Below, piece after piece: positions 1-8,128 of a stretch of DNA of 52,433 nt. The stretch spans positions 1 through 52,433 of the forward strand of contig CAIXGS010000026.1 in NCBI GenBank assembly GCA_903919125.1. Reading direction: 5' to 3'. Position numbers and translations under genes: made by a program. How positions within the stretch are numbered: position 1 is the first letter of the stretch; each line of letters starts with the position of its first letter. Below the pieces are notes generated by a model. The model saw only the letters and a program-made list of their open reading frames with translations, searched no databases and was not told the DNA's origin. This stretch comes from an uncultured Spartobacteria bacterium (lineage in GTDB: Bacteria; Verrucomicrobiota; Verrucomicrobiia; Chthoniobacterales; Chthoniobacteraceae).

Positions 1-74
1 GAGCTGATGATGGAGGAGAGTTCGACTTGAAAGAAGTCGGGTTGGGCGGAGGAAGGCGTTGCTTTGGGCTTCAT
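1..74 (-). CDS. IS5-like transposase, N-terminal fragment cut by window edge
   Basis: An ATG at 74 on the minus strand opens a frame that runs off the left edge of the window. Its 24 visible residues begin MKPKATPSSAQPDFF and continue QVELSSII. This resembles the start of IS5-group transposases, which begin with a short polar stretch followed by a Q-D/P-D-L-F-type motif and an I-I-D/N-hydrophobic segment. Only this tip is visible, so no catalytic DDE residue can be checked. No clear Shine-Dalgarno or terminal inverted repeat was recognised upstream. The call rests on a short similarity judged from memory and could be wrong. Confidence 0.45.
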   Translation of the reverse strand, partial: MKPKATPSSAQPDFFQVELSSIIS

Positions 75-205
75 CGATTTTGCCAGTTTTTTGAGGCTTT
101 CGCCCCAAATACAGAGCAAATACTATGCCAACTTAAAGCGATAAGTAACTATCATAGAATAAGTTAAAGTATTTTTCAGGATCGACTATTTAAACTTATC
201 AAACA
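75..205. other. AT-rich spacer, no gene
   Basis: AT-rich stretch between the putative transposase start and the end of the methyltransferase gene. It would contain the outer end of the insertion sequence if the transposase call is right, but I could not identify the inverted repeat. Confidence 0.4.
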
Positions 206-1009
206 TCAAGTCAGTTTCGTGGCGCCCATCCGCTTTTCAAAGCCCTCGTGGTTGCTCTGGCGGTAAGCCAGCGTATCGATGCCTAAATGTAGGTAATTAT
301 ACCCGAGGTTGGTCAGTCGCCTGGCGACTTCGTTCTTCTCGCTCCAAGTAAAAAAATTGTTCTCGAAGTGAATGATGCGAGGAAGAATCCCTCTATCTAA
401 AAACTGAATTAAAATATTATAATCATGCCCCTCAGTGTCAATCTGAAGTAGGTCAAATTCCTCAATTCCGTGCTTTAACAACAGACTGCTAACGGAAAGC
501 GAAGGGACTTCGAACTCCTTAACCTTCCCCTTGACTCCATCCCCATTAAATTTCACGTAACCTTTATTAAGGGATGCCAGCATGCCTGCGTGAAGATCAT
601 CCGATTCAAATGCGAAAAGCTTTACTGAACCGTCTCTTTCCGTAATCGCGGAATTTTCGAGAACCATTCCTGGGATTCCCCTGTAATTCTCCCTCAGCTT
701 TTTGAATATACTTGGATGCGGCTCCACCAACAACCCCTTCCAACCTGAATTCCGAACGTAACGGTACATCGGGTCTACGTGTTTTCCATCGTTGGCACCG
801 ATCTCGATAAATGAAAACTGACCGTTCTCCCGATAGACTTCCTGAACCACTAGGTCGAGAACGTTGATTGGAACATAACCAACAGGCGGCAATTTTTGGA
901 AACTGAATCCCGCTGCACGAAACACGCGTTCGACGATTTTCTGAAGCACAATTGATGGTTTTAGCATAAAAGTTCCAAGTTGTTCTGAATGAGCCTGCTC
1001 TGAAATCAA
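206..1009 (-). CDS. FkbM family SAM-dependent methyltransferase
   Basis: A 267-residue protein of the FkbM methyltransferase family, which O-methylates sugars or other hydroxyls using S-adenosylmethionine. The SAM-binding motif I is visible around residues 67-76 (FIEIGANDGKH, in place of the usual VDIGAN.G). It is followed by the acidic strand-2 end LLVEPHP and, near residue 190, the LLQIDTEGHDYNIL motif typical of FkbM proteins. Length is normal for the family. It is the last gene of the right-to-left run of glycan genes, separated from the membrane glycosyltransferase by about 244 bp, so it may have its own promoter. A role in methylating a surface polysaccharide is inferred from context; the acceptor is unknown. 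Confidence 0.88.
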   Translation of the reverse strand: MISEQAHSEQLGTFMLKPSIVLQKIVERVFRAAGFSFQKLPPVGYVPINVLDLVVQEVYRENGQFSFIEIGANDGKHVDPMYRYVRNSGWKGLLVEPHPSIFKKLRENYRGIPGMVLENSAITERDGSVKLFAFESDDLHAGMLASLNKGYVKFNGDGVKGKVKEFEVPSLSVSSLLLKHGIEEFDLLQIDTEGHDYNILIQFLDRGILPRIIHFENNFFTWSEKNEVARRLTNLGYNYLHLGIDTLAYRQSNHEGFEKRMGATKLT

Positions 1010-1253
1010 CCTTCAAGCACATAAACTCGGGATAAGAAATTCTTGGCTAAATCGGGCCGTGAAAGATGTTAGCTAGAGTGGCGAGTTTTGCGGGGCCAGT
1101 TAATGCCCTCGCCTTCAGGTTGAAAAGAGCATTCGGAGTTCGAGAGCGAATTCTTTCCCGTTATTTCTATTGCAACGGCTCATTCTTCGAGCGGCATCGG
1201 CCGCTCCAAGCATTTATATCGCTAGGGTAGATGATATAAAAAGGGGGCAGGCG

Positions 1254-3041
1254 TTATCGTCTCTTGTAAATAAGCACAGGCCGTCTGGACGGGTGTGTTT
1301 GGGTGGACCCTATCAGCGTATATTCGGACTGAATCCAGCGGGAGAATTCGGGGAAGGTATGGTAGCGGGGTTGGGACCCCGGAGAGGATCCCGGAAATGT
1401 GAACTCATCGGAAGCATCGACAAAAAAGGCGGGCTTGGACGTTTGGACGTCGGAAAGAAACGCTCTAAGAGTAGGATTGATTTCGAGGGGTGGGTCGACC
1501 TCCAGATTGCCCGCAGCAAAGCGGGTCGCAGGGCGCAGTTGAGTAAAGACGTGCAGTTTTGCATACCACCCCCAGATACACAGAGAGTCGCCTGGCTTCG
1601 CAATTTGTTTGAGAGCATCGGCGATGGGATTCGTTTCTTGCCCCCACGACGCGAGGAAATGTTTGTTTTGGGAATAGATAGCGAAGGTGCTCCGAGCTTG
1701 AAACAGGCAAAGAAAAACAGCGACAAAAGCAATTCCAAAGCCGAGGCGCTTATCACGTGAAGCTTCTGAATGCGGGTCAAAGCTCGCAGATGAGTTTGTG
1801 TGGGTGGCAGGCGGGGCCTGTTTAGCTTTTTTGGAGGGAGCGGTTAAGACGAATTCTCCGAGTGAGGCCTGAATTTCCGAGGGTACCGTATTAAGCAGAG
1901 ATTGCTCGTTAAAGAGATTGGAAGCCAACCACCCGAAAACGAGGGTCGAGGGGCCAATCAGGAGCATCAAATAATGTGGAAAGCCAAAGCCCGCTCGAAG
2001 TATTCCGTATAGCATGACACCAAAAAGAGAGAGGACACCGGCCCCCAGTGACAGATTAGTAGGGGAAAAAAAGCGCGAGGGACGCCGCGCCAATTGGAGG
2101 AAGAGAGCCCCAACGGAGGCTGCGATAAGCACCATAATGAAGGCACTGAAGTCTGGTACGCCTTTGAAAAGGAAATCGACGGCCGAGATTCTGTGGCCAG
2201 AATTGGAATAGCGGAGGCCCGACTGAATGTAGAACTCCATAAAGTCAGGCCAAACTCCCGCAGCCGCTACAGGCGCGAGAATGAGGATGGGAACAGTTAG
2301 TCCACCGAGGATCTGAGCTAATGTATTCCTATTCTTTGACAGCGTCGTATCTTTCGTGGCCCATATGATAATAATTCCAAAAATAAACAATAAAACTCCT
2401 GCTGGGGCGACTTGAAGTTTAGTAAAAGGAAGCGCGCCGGTGAGGAAGCCAAGGAGGTATGCACGGGTTCGCGATGTTCTTTTACGCTGTCTAGCAATTA
2501 AATAGACGATCCAAGCGCATAGCGCTGACGGAAACTGCTCACTCGAAAAATGAAGAAAATCGAGGTTGAGAGTGCTTAAAAGTAATGTCGTTGCAGGCAT
2601 TGCAGCGAGTAGGGCCAGTCGTGTGCCAGCAATTTCACTGAGGCTGAAAATAGTCCCTGAAAGAAGTGCGAATGTGCAGAATAGTCCTGTAATTCGCGCC
2701 GCTAAGTAGCCGAGCTTGAGCCCAAGCAGTGGGGCCCACAGTAGAACCCAAGTGTTCAGAGGGCCGCTGGAACCGCCGACCACAGAACGCCAAGGCATTG
2801 GGTCGGATAGGTATTTGAGCGCCTGCGCCAAGATCTGGCTCTCATCGACGTTAATTTCTCCATTGTACAGCAGGCTGCGCACTCGCCACACTGGTAGCGC
2901 CACAGCGAGTAAAACCAGAAAAGTGGTCACTGTATTTTTCCACAGCCTACTTGTGAAATCCCCCTTCTTCAAGATTGGGAATAACGCTACAGCAAGTAAC
3001 AAAAGCCAGAGTGAAACCGCTAAACTTAATCTCAGATCCAT
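1254..3041 (-). CDS. GT-C type membrane glycosyltransferase (ArnT/PMT-like)
   Basis: A 595-residue integral membrane protein with about ten hydrophobic segments in its first 400 residues. A soluble C-terminal part follows from about residue 460, including the CIWGWYAKLHVFTQLRPATR stretch. Just after the first membrane segments lies a luminal/periplasmic loop with the acidic motif NVDESQIL (near residue 64). This matches the D/E-containing first loop of GT39/GT83-type polyprenyl-phosphate sugar transferases. Such enzymes transfer a sugar from a lipid-phosphate donor to lipid A, protein or glycan at the outer face of the cytoplasmic membrane. It sits among surface-glycan genes. The donor and acceptor cannot be read from the sequence, and a general glucosyltransferase-like or O-antigen transfer role is also possible. 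Confidence 0.7.
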   Translation of the reverse strand: MDLRLSLAVSLWLLLLAVALFPILKKGDFTSRLWKNTVTTFLVLLAVALPVWRVRSLLYNGEINVDESQILAQALKYLSDPMPWRSVVGGSSGPLNTWVLLWAPLLGLKLGYLAARITGLFCTFALLSGTIFSLSEIAGTRLALLAAMPATTLLLSTLNLDFLHFSSEQFPSALCAWIVYLIARQRKRTSRTRAYLLGFLTGALPFTKLQVAPAGVLLFIFGIIIIWATKDTTLSKNRNTLAQILGGLTVPILILAPVAAAGVWPDFMEFYIQSGLRYSNSGHRISAVDFLFKGVPDFSAFIMVLIAASVGALFLQLARRPSRFFSPTNLSLGAGVLSLFGVMLYGILRAGFGFPHYLMLLIGPSTLVFGWLASNLFNEQSLLNTVPSEIQASLGEFVLTAPSKKAKQAPPATHTNSSASFDPHSEASRDKRLGFGIAFVAVFLCLFQARSTFAIYSQNKHFLASWGQETNPIADALKQIAKPGDSLCIWGWYAKLHVFTQLRPATRFAAGNLEVDPPLEINPTLRAFLSDVQTSKPAFFVDASDEFTFPGSSPGSQPRYHTFPEFSRWIQSEYTLIGSTQTHPSRRPVLIYKRR

Positions 3042-3265
3042 ACTAGTGGCTTAGGCAACAGTTGAGACGCTACAGGGACCCCACACCGCCGTATTGAGAA
3101 GACACTGGGGGGCGCCCGCAAAGTGTCCACGTTGATTGGTGACGGGGAGATATAATCTCAGAGAAACACTTTTTTTCCAGAAGCGGCTTAACAAATTTAA
3201 ATAGATAAATAATTTAACCCAAAGCAACCTTTGATTAAAACAACTTCACCAAAGGAAAAATTCTC

Positions 3266-4357
3266 TTAAATACCGCGGTTGGAGATAAGTTTTTTTAATT
3301 GCGAATTTTTGGAATAAGGCGACTCGATTTTGTCAATGCTAAGTGGCTCATCTTTAAGTATCGGGGCTGAGATAATCTCGCCATTCATAATTTCACGACA
3401 GGAAAGCTGTCCCTTGAGCAGAGGGATGGCCAAGTAAAAATCTTCCTTCATACTAGAGTGATTCAGAACATATCCAGGTTCCAAATTACGTTTAGCATAA
3501 ACGCCGCGAACCAATGCGTCCAAATATTTGACTTCCGTATCAGGAATTGAGCGACGATCTTGAGCACTGCCACCGCACATTTCCTTCGCTTTTCTAAAAG
3601 CCTTAAACCATCCATCAATCTGGTGCGGCAATGAATTATAGGCTGAAACCGAAACCCCATCTGAATCAATGTCAATGTGACGTTCAAACGTTCTAGCGCC
3701 CTTAGCGTACGCTATGAACATCGACGCATCCCAACTATGGTACTCATGTGAAGATAGGCCAACCGTCACACCAGGATACCGGTTGCGTAGATAATCCAAC
3801 TGATTCAATTCCAACTGATTGTCTTCAGTTGGATAGATCGAAACACAGTGGTTCACTGCAATAGGAATACCACGACTGGTAAAAAATTTCACAATCTCGT
3901 CAATACTCTTTTGCGAGGAACCGCCAGTGGAAAATGAAACCGGCTTGCGCGTGTCAGCAACCTTTTCAATGAGGAACCAGTCATTAATATCAGAACTAGC
4001 AATTTTTATGATATCGAGATCAAGCTCTTGACACAGCTCCACGGAGGCCTCGTCGAAAGGAGTGGCAGAGGTCAGACAACCATTTTCTCTCACCGCCTCA
4101 ACCAATATAGCGTATTCGGCGCGGCTGAGACGAGTGTCTCTAGTTTTTTTAATATAACGAATATCATCGCGGTTTCGATGGTTTTTGTGAATAAACGTTT
4201 CCACATCTCGAAACTGAAGTTTTATCGTGGCGGTTACGCTGTTAAAGCGCACAACCTGTGCGTACTCAGAGATTATCCTCAACCCACGCTCAACGCTCCC
4301 TAGGTGATTATTCGCCATCTCAAGAACGAAAAGATTATTAAATATATCGGCGCTCAT
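3266..4357 (-). CDS. NeuB/SpsE-like sialic-acid-synthase family protein
   Basis: A 363-residue protein of the N-acetylneuraminate synthase family, whose members condense phosphoenolpyruvate with an aldose to make 2-keto-3-deoxy sugar acids. The TIM barrel begins with the metal/PEP-binding segment VLEMANNHLGS. It continues with KLQFRDVETF (the usual K-Q), SATPFDEASV, DIIKIASSDIND, VNHCVSIYPT (matching the family LMHC.S.YPT) and the VGLSSHEYHSW and FERHIDID segments. A C-terminal SAF/antifreeze-like domain covers residues about 285-345. It follows the HAD phosphatase by 21 bp and is probably co-transcribed. No CMP-sugar synthetase is visible, so the product need not be a sialic acid. Confidence 0.85.
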   Translation of the reverse strand: MSADIFNNLFVLEMANNHLGSVERGLRIISEYAQVVRFNSVTATIKLQFRDVETFIHKNHRNRDDIRYIKKTRDTRLSRAEYAILVEAVRENGCLTSATPFDEASVELCQELDLDIIKIASSDINDWFLIEKVADTRKPVSFSTGGSSQKSIDEIVKFFTSRGIPIAVNHCVSIYPTEDNQLELNQLDYLRNRYPGVTVGLSSHEYHSWDASMFIAYAKGARTFERHIDIDSDGVSVSAYNSLPHQIDGWFKAFRKAKEMCGGSAQDRRSIPDTEVKYLDALVRGVYAKRNLEPGYVLNHSSMKEDFYLAIPLLKGQLSCREIMNGEIISAPILKDEPLSIDKIESPYSKNSQLKKLISNRGI

Positions 4358-4378
4358 AAAAATTTATTTTTTAAAAAA

Positions 4379-5044
4379 TTAACCAGATAGAGAAAATGCA
4401 AGCAAAGCTGCGAAGTCAGGAAGGTGAAAATCAATATGGTTTGGTAGCTTTGACGAAACGCGCCCGAACCCGTATTCAGCTGACGCAAAACGGAAACCGC
4501 AGGCTCGCGCGGCCTCTGCGTCATCCAAAGAATCGCCAATAAAAAGGGTTTTTTCTGGAGACGCTTTCAGACGATATGAGAGATCAAGAGTCGCCTCAAG
4601 CTTTGAGTCAAAGGGCGGAACACGGCTTTCTCTCGTGACGACTTCACAAAACAAACGGGAAATACCAAGCTGATCCAAGATGAGTTTTACAGGCACTTGG
4701 GGCTTGTTAGTGACAACATAACAGGTTGCCCCACTCTGGACAAGATGCGCGATACCGTCTATCACGCCTGGATAGGGTATAGTGCGGCACCATCCCTCAT
4801 TGTCGTAACTAATGCGGAAAGCAGCCTCCAAAGCATCAAGTTCAGAGGACGTGGGCGCATCATTAAGAGCTAACCTAAAGATTTCACGTATGGGCGGACC
4901 AATTAAAGAATCAATATTAGGCTTAGCTTTCCCAGGCATTACTTGATCCATCGCGAAGCAAAAGGAATAAGCGATTCCCGGCAGGGAATCAACCAAGGTT
5001 CCATCAAGATCAAATAACAGAGCATTGAAGCAACACGAGTTCAT
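4379..5044 (-). CDS. HAD-superfamily phosphatase (Gph-like)
   Basis: A 221-residue haloacid dehalogenase-type phosphatase. Motif I is LLFDLDGTLVDS near residue 10, with the two catalytic aspartates. Motif II is VVTNKP near residue 115, and motif III/IV is the FIGDSLDDAEAARACGF segment. A four-helix cap (C1 type) lies between motifs I and II, as in phosphoglycolate phosphatase. Its start overlaps the stop of the kinase gene by 4 bp (ATGA), which argues for translational coupling in the sugar operon. A likely role is removing a phosphate from a cyclitol or sugar intermediate. The substrate is inferred from context, and housekeeping phosphoglycolate phosphatase is less likely given the neighbours. 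Confidence 0.88.
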   Translation of the reverse strand: MNSCCFNALLFDLDGTLVDSLPGIAYSFCFAMDQVMPGKAKPNIDSLIGPPIREIFRLALNDAPTSSELDALEAAFRISYDNEGWCRTIPYPGVIDGIAHLVQSGATCYVVTNKPQVPVKLILDQLGISRLFCEVVTRESRVPPFDSKLEATLDLSYRLKASPEKTLFIGDSLDDAEAARACGFRFASAEYGFGRVSSKLPNHIDFHLPDFAALLAFSLSG

Positions 5045-6360
5045 TTCGAAGCAGCGACTCGGCAGGACAAGGCAAGAAGCCCCTCGAGGGCATCTTCTAC
5101 CTGGACGACTGAACGAGAGGATGGACCAAGTCTATCCAGAATTTCAGCACGCAAAACAGGTAATCTCTGCACAAGTCCGCCTGAAAAGACGACACAGGAC
5201 CAACCGGCAGGCGAAACCCGACCAGCGGAAATCGCGTAATTTTCCGACATAGCACGAAAAGCCGCTCGAAAAAAAGCCCCGACAGTAATGTCATCCTCAA
5301 GAATATGGGTAAACGCCCCTTCGCATCCGTAGGCTGTTGGGAAAAAGGAGAGATCAGCCTTTAGGGACCGAAGTTCTGCAGCCTCGGCCATTCGAGAGAT
5401 CTGACCCCAGGGGTCGCGAAGTTCGGTACCTTGGTCAGTCGCAAGTTCGCTGCACAGATGGAGCATTCGGTTCAAGGCCCGACCGGCCGGTAAGTGAGTG
5501 ATCGTGCGGAGCCAGCGACCATCGAAATATGGACGCAACTGCCAGTCACCCGCTTCCGGTTTATCAACCAGAACGGAAACCTGGGAACCCGTGGCGACAT
5601 TAACCGAGAGTTCTCCGGGTACCAAATCAACGCCAAAGAGCGCAGCCTGCTGATCCCCGACAGGAGTATAAACGGGAAAATCTCGCCCACACAGTCGAGC
5701 GCGGCCCACGGGAACAATTTCCGATTGAGGCTGGGGAAGCCGCAAGTCTTCCAGCCCAAGGGTCGTCAAAGCTTCGATATGCCACTCGCCACGCGCAACA
5801 TTAAATAATCCATGTGCAGCAGCGTTAGTTGAATGCGTAAAGGAAGCTGCACCCGTGAGACTAGCAGCGATGAAGTCCATCAGCGACAATGGCATAAGAC
5901 CTTTCACCAACTCACCGCCGCGAGCGATAGCATGGAGCGTGGCCACTGGAAGACCGGAGCGAAATTCATTGCCAAGTTCAGCAATTAAAGAAGCACCCAA
6001 CTTTTCTCGAGCGATCTCAAAATGAGAAACGCCATTCGCATCAGTCTCACTGCACCGCGCATCCTGCCAGGAAATAAAATTACCGACCGGCGCGCCGTCC
6101 GGTTGCGCTAATACGAAGCCGTGCATCTGGCCGCAGATGAGAATGCCTGCGCACGCACAAGATTGTGCGTCTAAAAGACGTTTAATCAGACGATGCACCG
6201 CAGTGAGCACAGATTGTATGCACACCTCTCTGCGTCGAGGTGGCAGCCCAGCCAGAAAGTTAGGAAACGGCTCTCTGTGGACATTGCTAAGCCCACTTCC
6301 AGGATGCAGCCAAGCCCCCTTCAAGAAGGTAGCCCCAAGATCAATCCCAATAAACGACAT
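5041..6360 (-). CDS. FGGY-family carbohydrate kinase, sedoheptulokinase-like
   Basis: A 439-residue sugar kinase of the FGGY family. It begins with the phosphate-1 motif GIDLGATFLKG. It contains GQMHGFVL and SWQDAR near residues 78-100, then the N-A-A-H-G-L-F-N segment, VGDQQAALFG (phosphate 2) and NVATGSQVSV. The G-Q-M-H-G and W-Q-D-x-R pair, together with GD.QA, is what I recall of sedoheptulokinase (SHPK) rather than xylulo- or glycerol kinases; this is from memory, not a search. It would convert a ketose, plausibly sedoheptulose, to its phosphate. Its start codon lies 20 bp inside the end of the upstream cyclase gene and it is coupled to the HAD gene by 4 bp. This physical coupling fits supply of sedoheptulose 7-phosphate to the cyclase. 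Confidence 0.85.
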   Translation of the reverse strand: MSFIGIDLGATFLKGAWLHPGSGLSNVHREPFPNFLAGLPPRRREVCIQSVLTAVHRLIKRLLDAQSCACAGILICGQMHGFVLAQPDGAPVGNFISWQDARCSETDANGVSHFEIAREKLGASLIAELGNEFRSGLPVATLHAIARGGELVKGLMPLSLMDFIAASLTGAASFTHSTNAAAHGLFNVARGEWHIEALTTLGLEDLRLPQPQSEIVPVGRARLCGRDFPVYTPVGDQQAALFGVDLVPGELSVNVATGSQVSVLVDKPEAGDWQLRPYFDGRWLRTITHLPAGRALNRMLHLCSELATDQGTELRDPWGQISRMAEAAELRSLKADLSFFPTAYGCEGAFTHILEDDITVGAFFRAAFRAMSENYAISAGRVSPAGWSCVVFSGGLVQRLPVLRAEILDRLGPSSRSVVQVEDALEGLLALSCRVAASK

Positions 6361-7429
6361 TGTATCGAGCTAGATAGTTTCCAACATCCGAGACGAGAGT
6401 TTCATCATAAGCCGTGGGAACTATGCGAAGACCGCCAATGCGGTCAGGCAGAACAAGATTTAACTTTCCGTCTGCCACTTTTTTATCGCGACGGGTTCCG
6501 TCTATTAACTCATCCACGGTAAAACCGTTGGGCAGCTTCCACGCAAAATGACGTGCAAGAAAAACATGAACCTCTTGAAAATGTGATTCATCAATCAACT
6601 GCCGTCGCCATGCGAGGAAATTAATTAAATCAATGCCCCAAGCCACAGCAATCCCATGAGGGATACAGTGCTGCGTGATTGCCTCAAGCGCATGGCCAAA
6701 AGTATGTCCGTAATTTAAAATGCGACGAATATCGCCCTCATATTCGTCCTCTTGAATCACTACCCTTTTAACTTCTAGGCTTTGCCTGATAAACTTCGCA
6801 AGAGATTCGTTGCGCCAACCATCGGTATTTACTGTATTCGCCAGCTCACGAAAAATTTCAGGCCGCGAGCGCGTAAGATGTAGTTTTACAATTTCACCAT
6901 ATCCAGAACATAGCTCTACATCCGAGAGCGTCTCAAGAAAAGGAAGGCAAATCCAGACATGAGCAGGCGAGTGGAAAACGCCAAGTTGGTTTTTAAAAGC
7001 ACCGAGGTTGATGCCACATTTTGCACCAATACAGCTATCGGCCTGCCCTAAAAGAGTGCTGGGCGCGTAATGCCAGCGTAACCCCCTGTAATAATTATGG
7101 GCAGAAAACTGACCTATATCCTGAATTATCCCTCCACCTATCACCAGTACGTTGGATTGTTTGGTCGCGTTTGATCGTTGAAAAAACTCCCAAACACGAG
7201 TGACCCCGAGCGGTGTCTTCTCCTCCTCAGTGGCTGAAACAAGAAGCGTAGGCCGTGAGGAAAGTAACGGCTCGAGGACCGCTGCATAAGTGGATGCGAC
7301 ATTTTGGTCGATTACTACAATCGCGCGTGGCACAGCAAGCATCGCGGAGACGAGATCGGCAACAGTCGGGGGAAATGTGACTTCGTAATCACCTTGGCCG
7401 GAATGAATAGGCAGGGGAGGTATTTTCAT
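6341..7429 (-). CDS. Sugar phosphate cyclase (3-dehydroquinate synthase-like, divergent)
   Basis: A 362-residue member of the 3-dehydroquinate synthase fold, a Zn- and NAD-dependent family that cyclises sugar phosphates. The NAD-binding motif is IGGGIIQDIGQF. The nucleotide/substrate loop is APSTLLGQADSCIGAKCG followed by FKNQLG. The three metal ligands are all present: E in GYGEIVKL, H in NYGHTFGHALE and H in IPHGIAVAWG. The loop mixes features of AroB (QxDS-IG) with features of sedoheptulose-7-phosphate cyclases (LLG, GAK, KNxLG), so it is probably not the housekeeping aroB. It is adjacent to the SDR gene with no gap and overlaps the kinase gene. EEVS-, EVS- or DDGS-like activity is a hypothesis that needs an alignment of active-site residues. 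Confidence 0.85.
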   Translation of the reverse strand: MKIPPLPIHSGQGDYEVTFPPTVADLVSAMLAVPRAIVVIDQNVASTYAAVLEPLLSSRPTLLVSATEEEKTPLGVTRVWEFFQRSNATKQSNVLVIGGGIIQDIGQFSAHNYYRGLRWHYAPSTLLGQADSCIGAKCGINLGAFKNQLGVFHSPAHVWICLPFLETLSDVELCSGYGEIVKLHLTRSRPEIFRELANTVNTDGWRNESLAKFIRQSLEVKRVVIQEDEYEGDIRRILNYGHTFGHALEAITQHCIPHGIAVAWGIDLINFLAWRRQLIDESHFQEVHVFLARHFAWKLPNGFTVDELIDGTRRDKKVADGKLNLVLPDRIGGLRIVPTAYDETLVSDVGNYLARYNVVYWD

Positions 7430-8128
7430 CTATTGAAGAAGGAAGCCTCCGTCGATTACGACGGTTTGGCCAGTCAGGTACGTATTATCTGCTGAAGCAA
7501 GAAAAACAACCAGACGCGCAATTTCAGACGGTTCAGCTAGTCGACCAATGGGAACTTGGGCGGCTAAAGCACTAATTTGATCAGGAGTGTTGTTAGAGCG
7601 TGTCAGGTCGGTTTCCACAAATCCAGGGCACACCGCATTTACTAAAACACCATGCGGCGCAAACTCAAGAGCGGCACTGCGGGTGAGGCTGTTAAGCCCC
7701 GCTTTTGCCGCGCTATACGGAGCGCGACCGGAACGCGCAACAATACTATAACAAGAGCTTATATTCACAATCCGCCCCCAACGACGGGAACACATTTCAC
7801 GAGACAAATGCTGCAGAAGAAGCATTGGGCCAGTTAGATTGACGGCAAGTGCACGGCTCCACGTATCCAAATCAATGCCGTCTATAAGGCCTACGGGATT
7901 CTCTCCCGCATTATTAACAAGGATATCCACCGATGGGCGGGGGCGAGTTAGCCACGCGAGTACGGAATCAGGCGAGCTAAGATCTAGTTCAGCGCGAGAG
8001 GGAGAAAGCACCGTAGTTCCTTGCGCTCTCATGGCCTCGGCAATGGCTAAACCAATACCTCTAGCTGCGCCAGTGACCAAGGCAACACGACCTGCAGGAG
8101 GGGAGGATGGAAGAGCGGCAGGGCTCAT
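7430..8128 (-). CDS. SDR-family NAD(P)-dependent oxidoreductase
   Basis: A 232-residue classical short-chain dehydrogenase/reductase. It shows the Rossmann glycine motif TGAARGIG at about residues 19-26, the NNAGEN motif, the catalytic serine in NISSCYS, and YSAAKAG (catalytic Tyr and Lys in YxxxK). The C-terminal GQTVVIDGGF is typical of FabG-like members. The gene overlaps the TPP enzyme gene by 4 bp and directly abuts the cyclase gene. It probably reduces or oxidises a keto-cyclitol or keto-sugar made by the neighbouring enzymes. FabG-type ketoacyl reduction cannot be excluded from sequence alone, but the context argues against it. Confidence 0.87.
   Translation of the reverse strand: MSPAALPSSPPAGRVALVTGAARGIGLAIAEAMRAQGTTVLSPSRAELDLSSPDSVLAWLTRPRPSVDILVNNAGENPVGLIDGIDLDTWSRALAVNLTGPMLLLQHLSREMCSRRWGRIVNISSCYSIVARSGRAPYSAAKAGLNSLTRSAALEFAPHGVLVNAVCPGFVETDLTRSNNTPDQISALAAQVPIGRLAEPSEIARLVVFLASADNTYLTGQTVVIDGGFLLQ

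Noticed and set aside
1170-1760. 196-codon plus-strand frame opposite the GT-C gene
   Set aside because: Antisense to a gene with clear family features; the peptide is basic low-similarity sequence.
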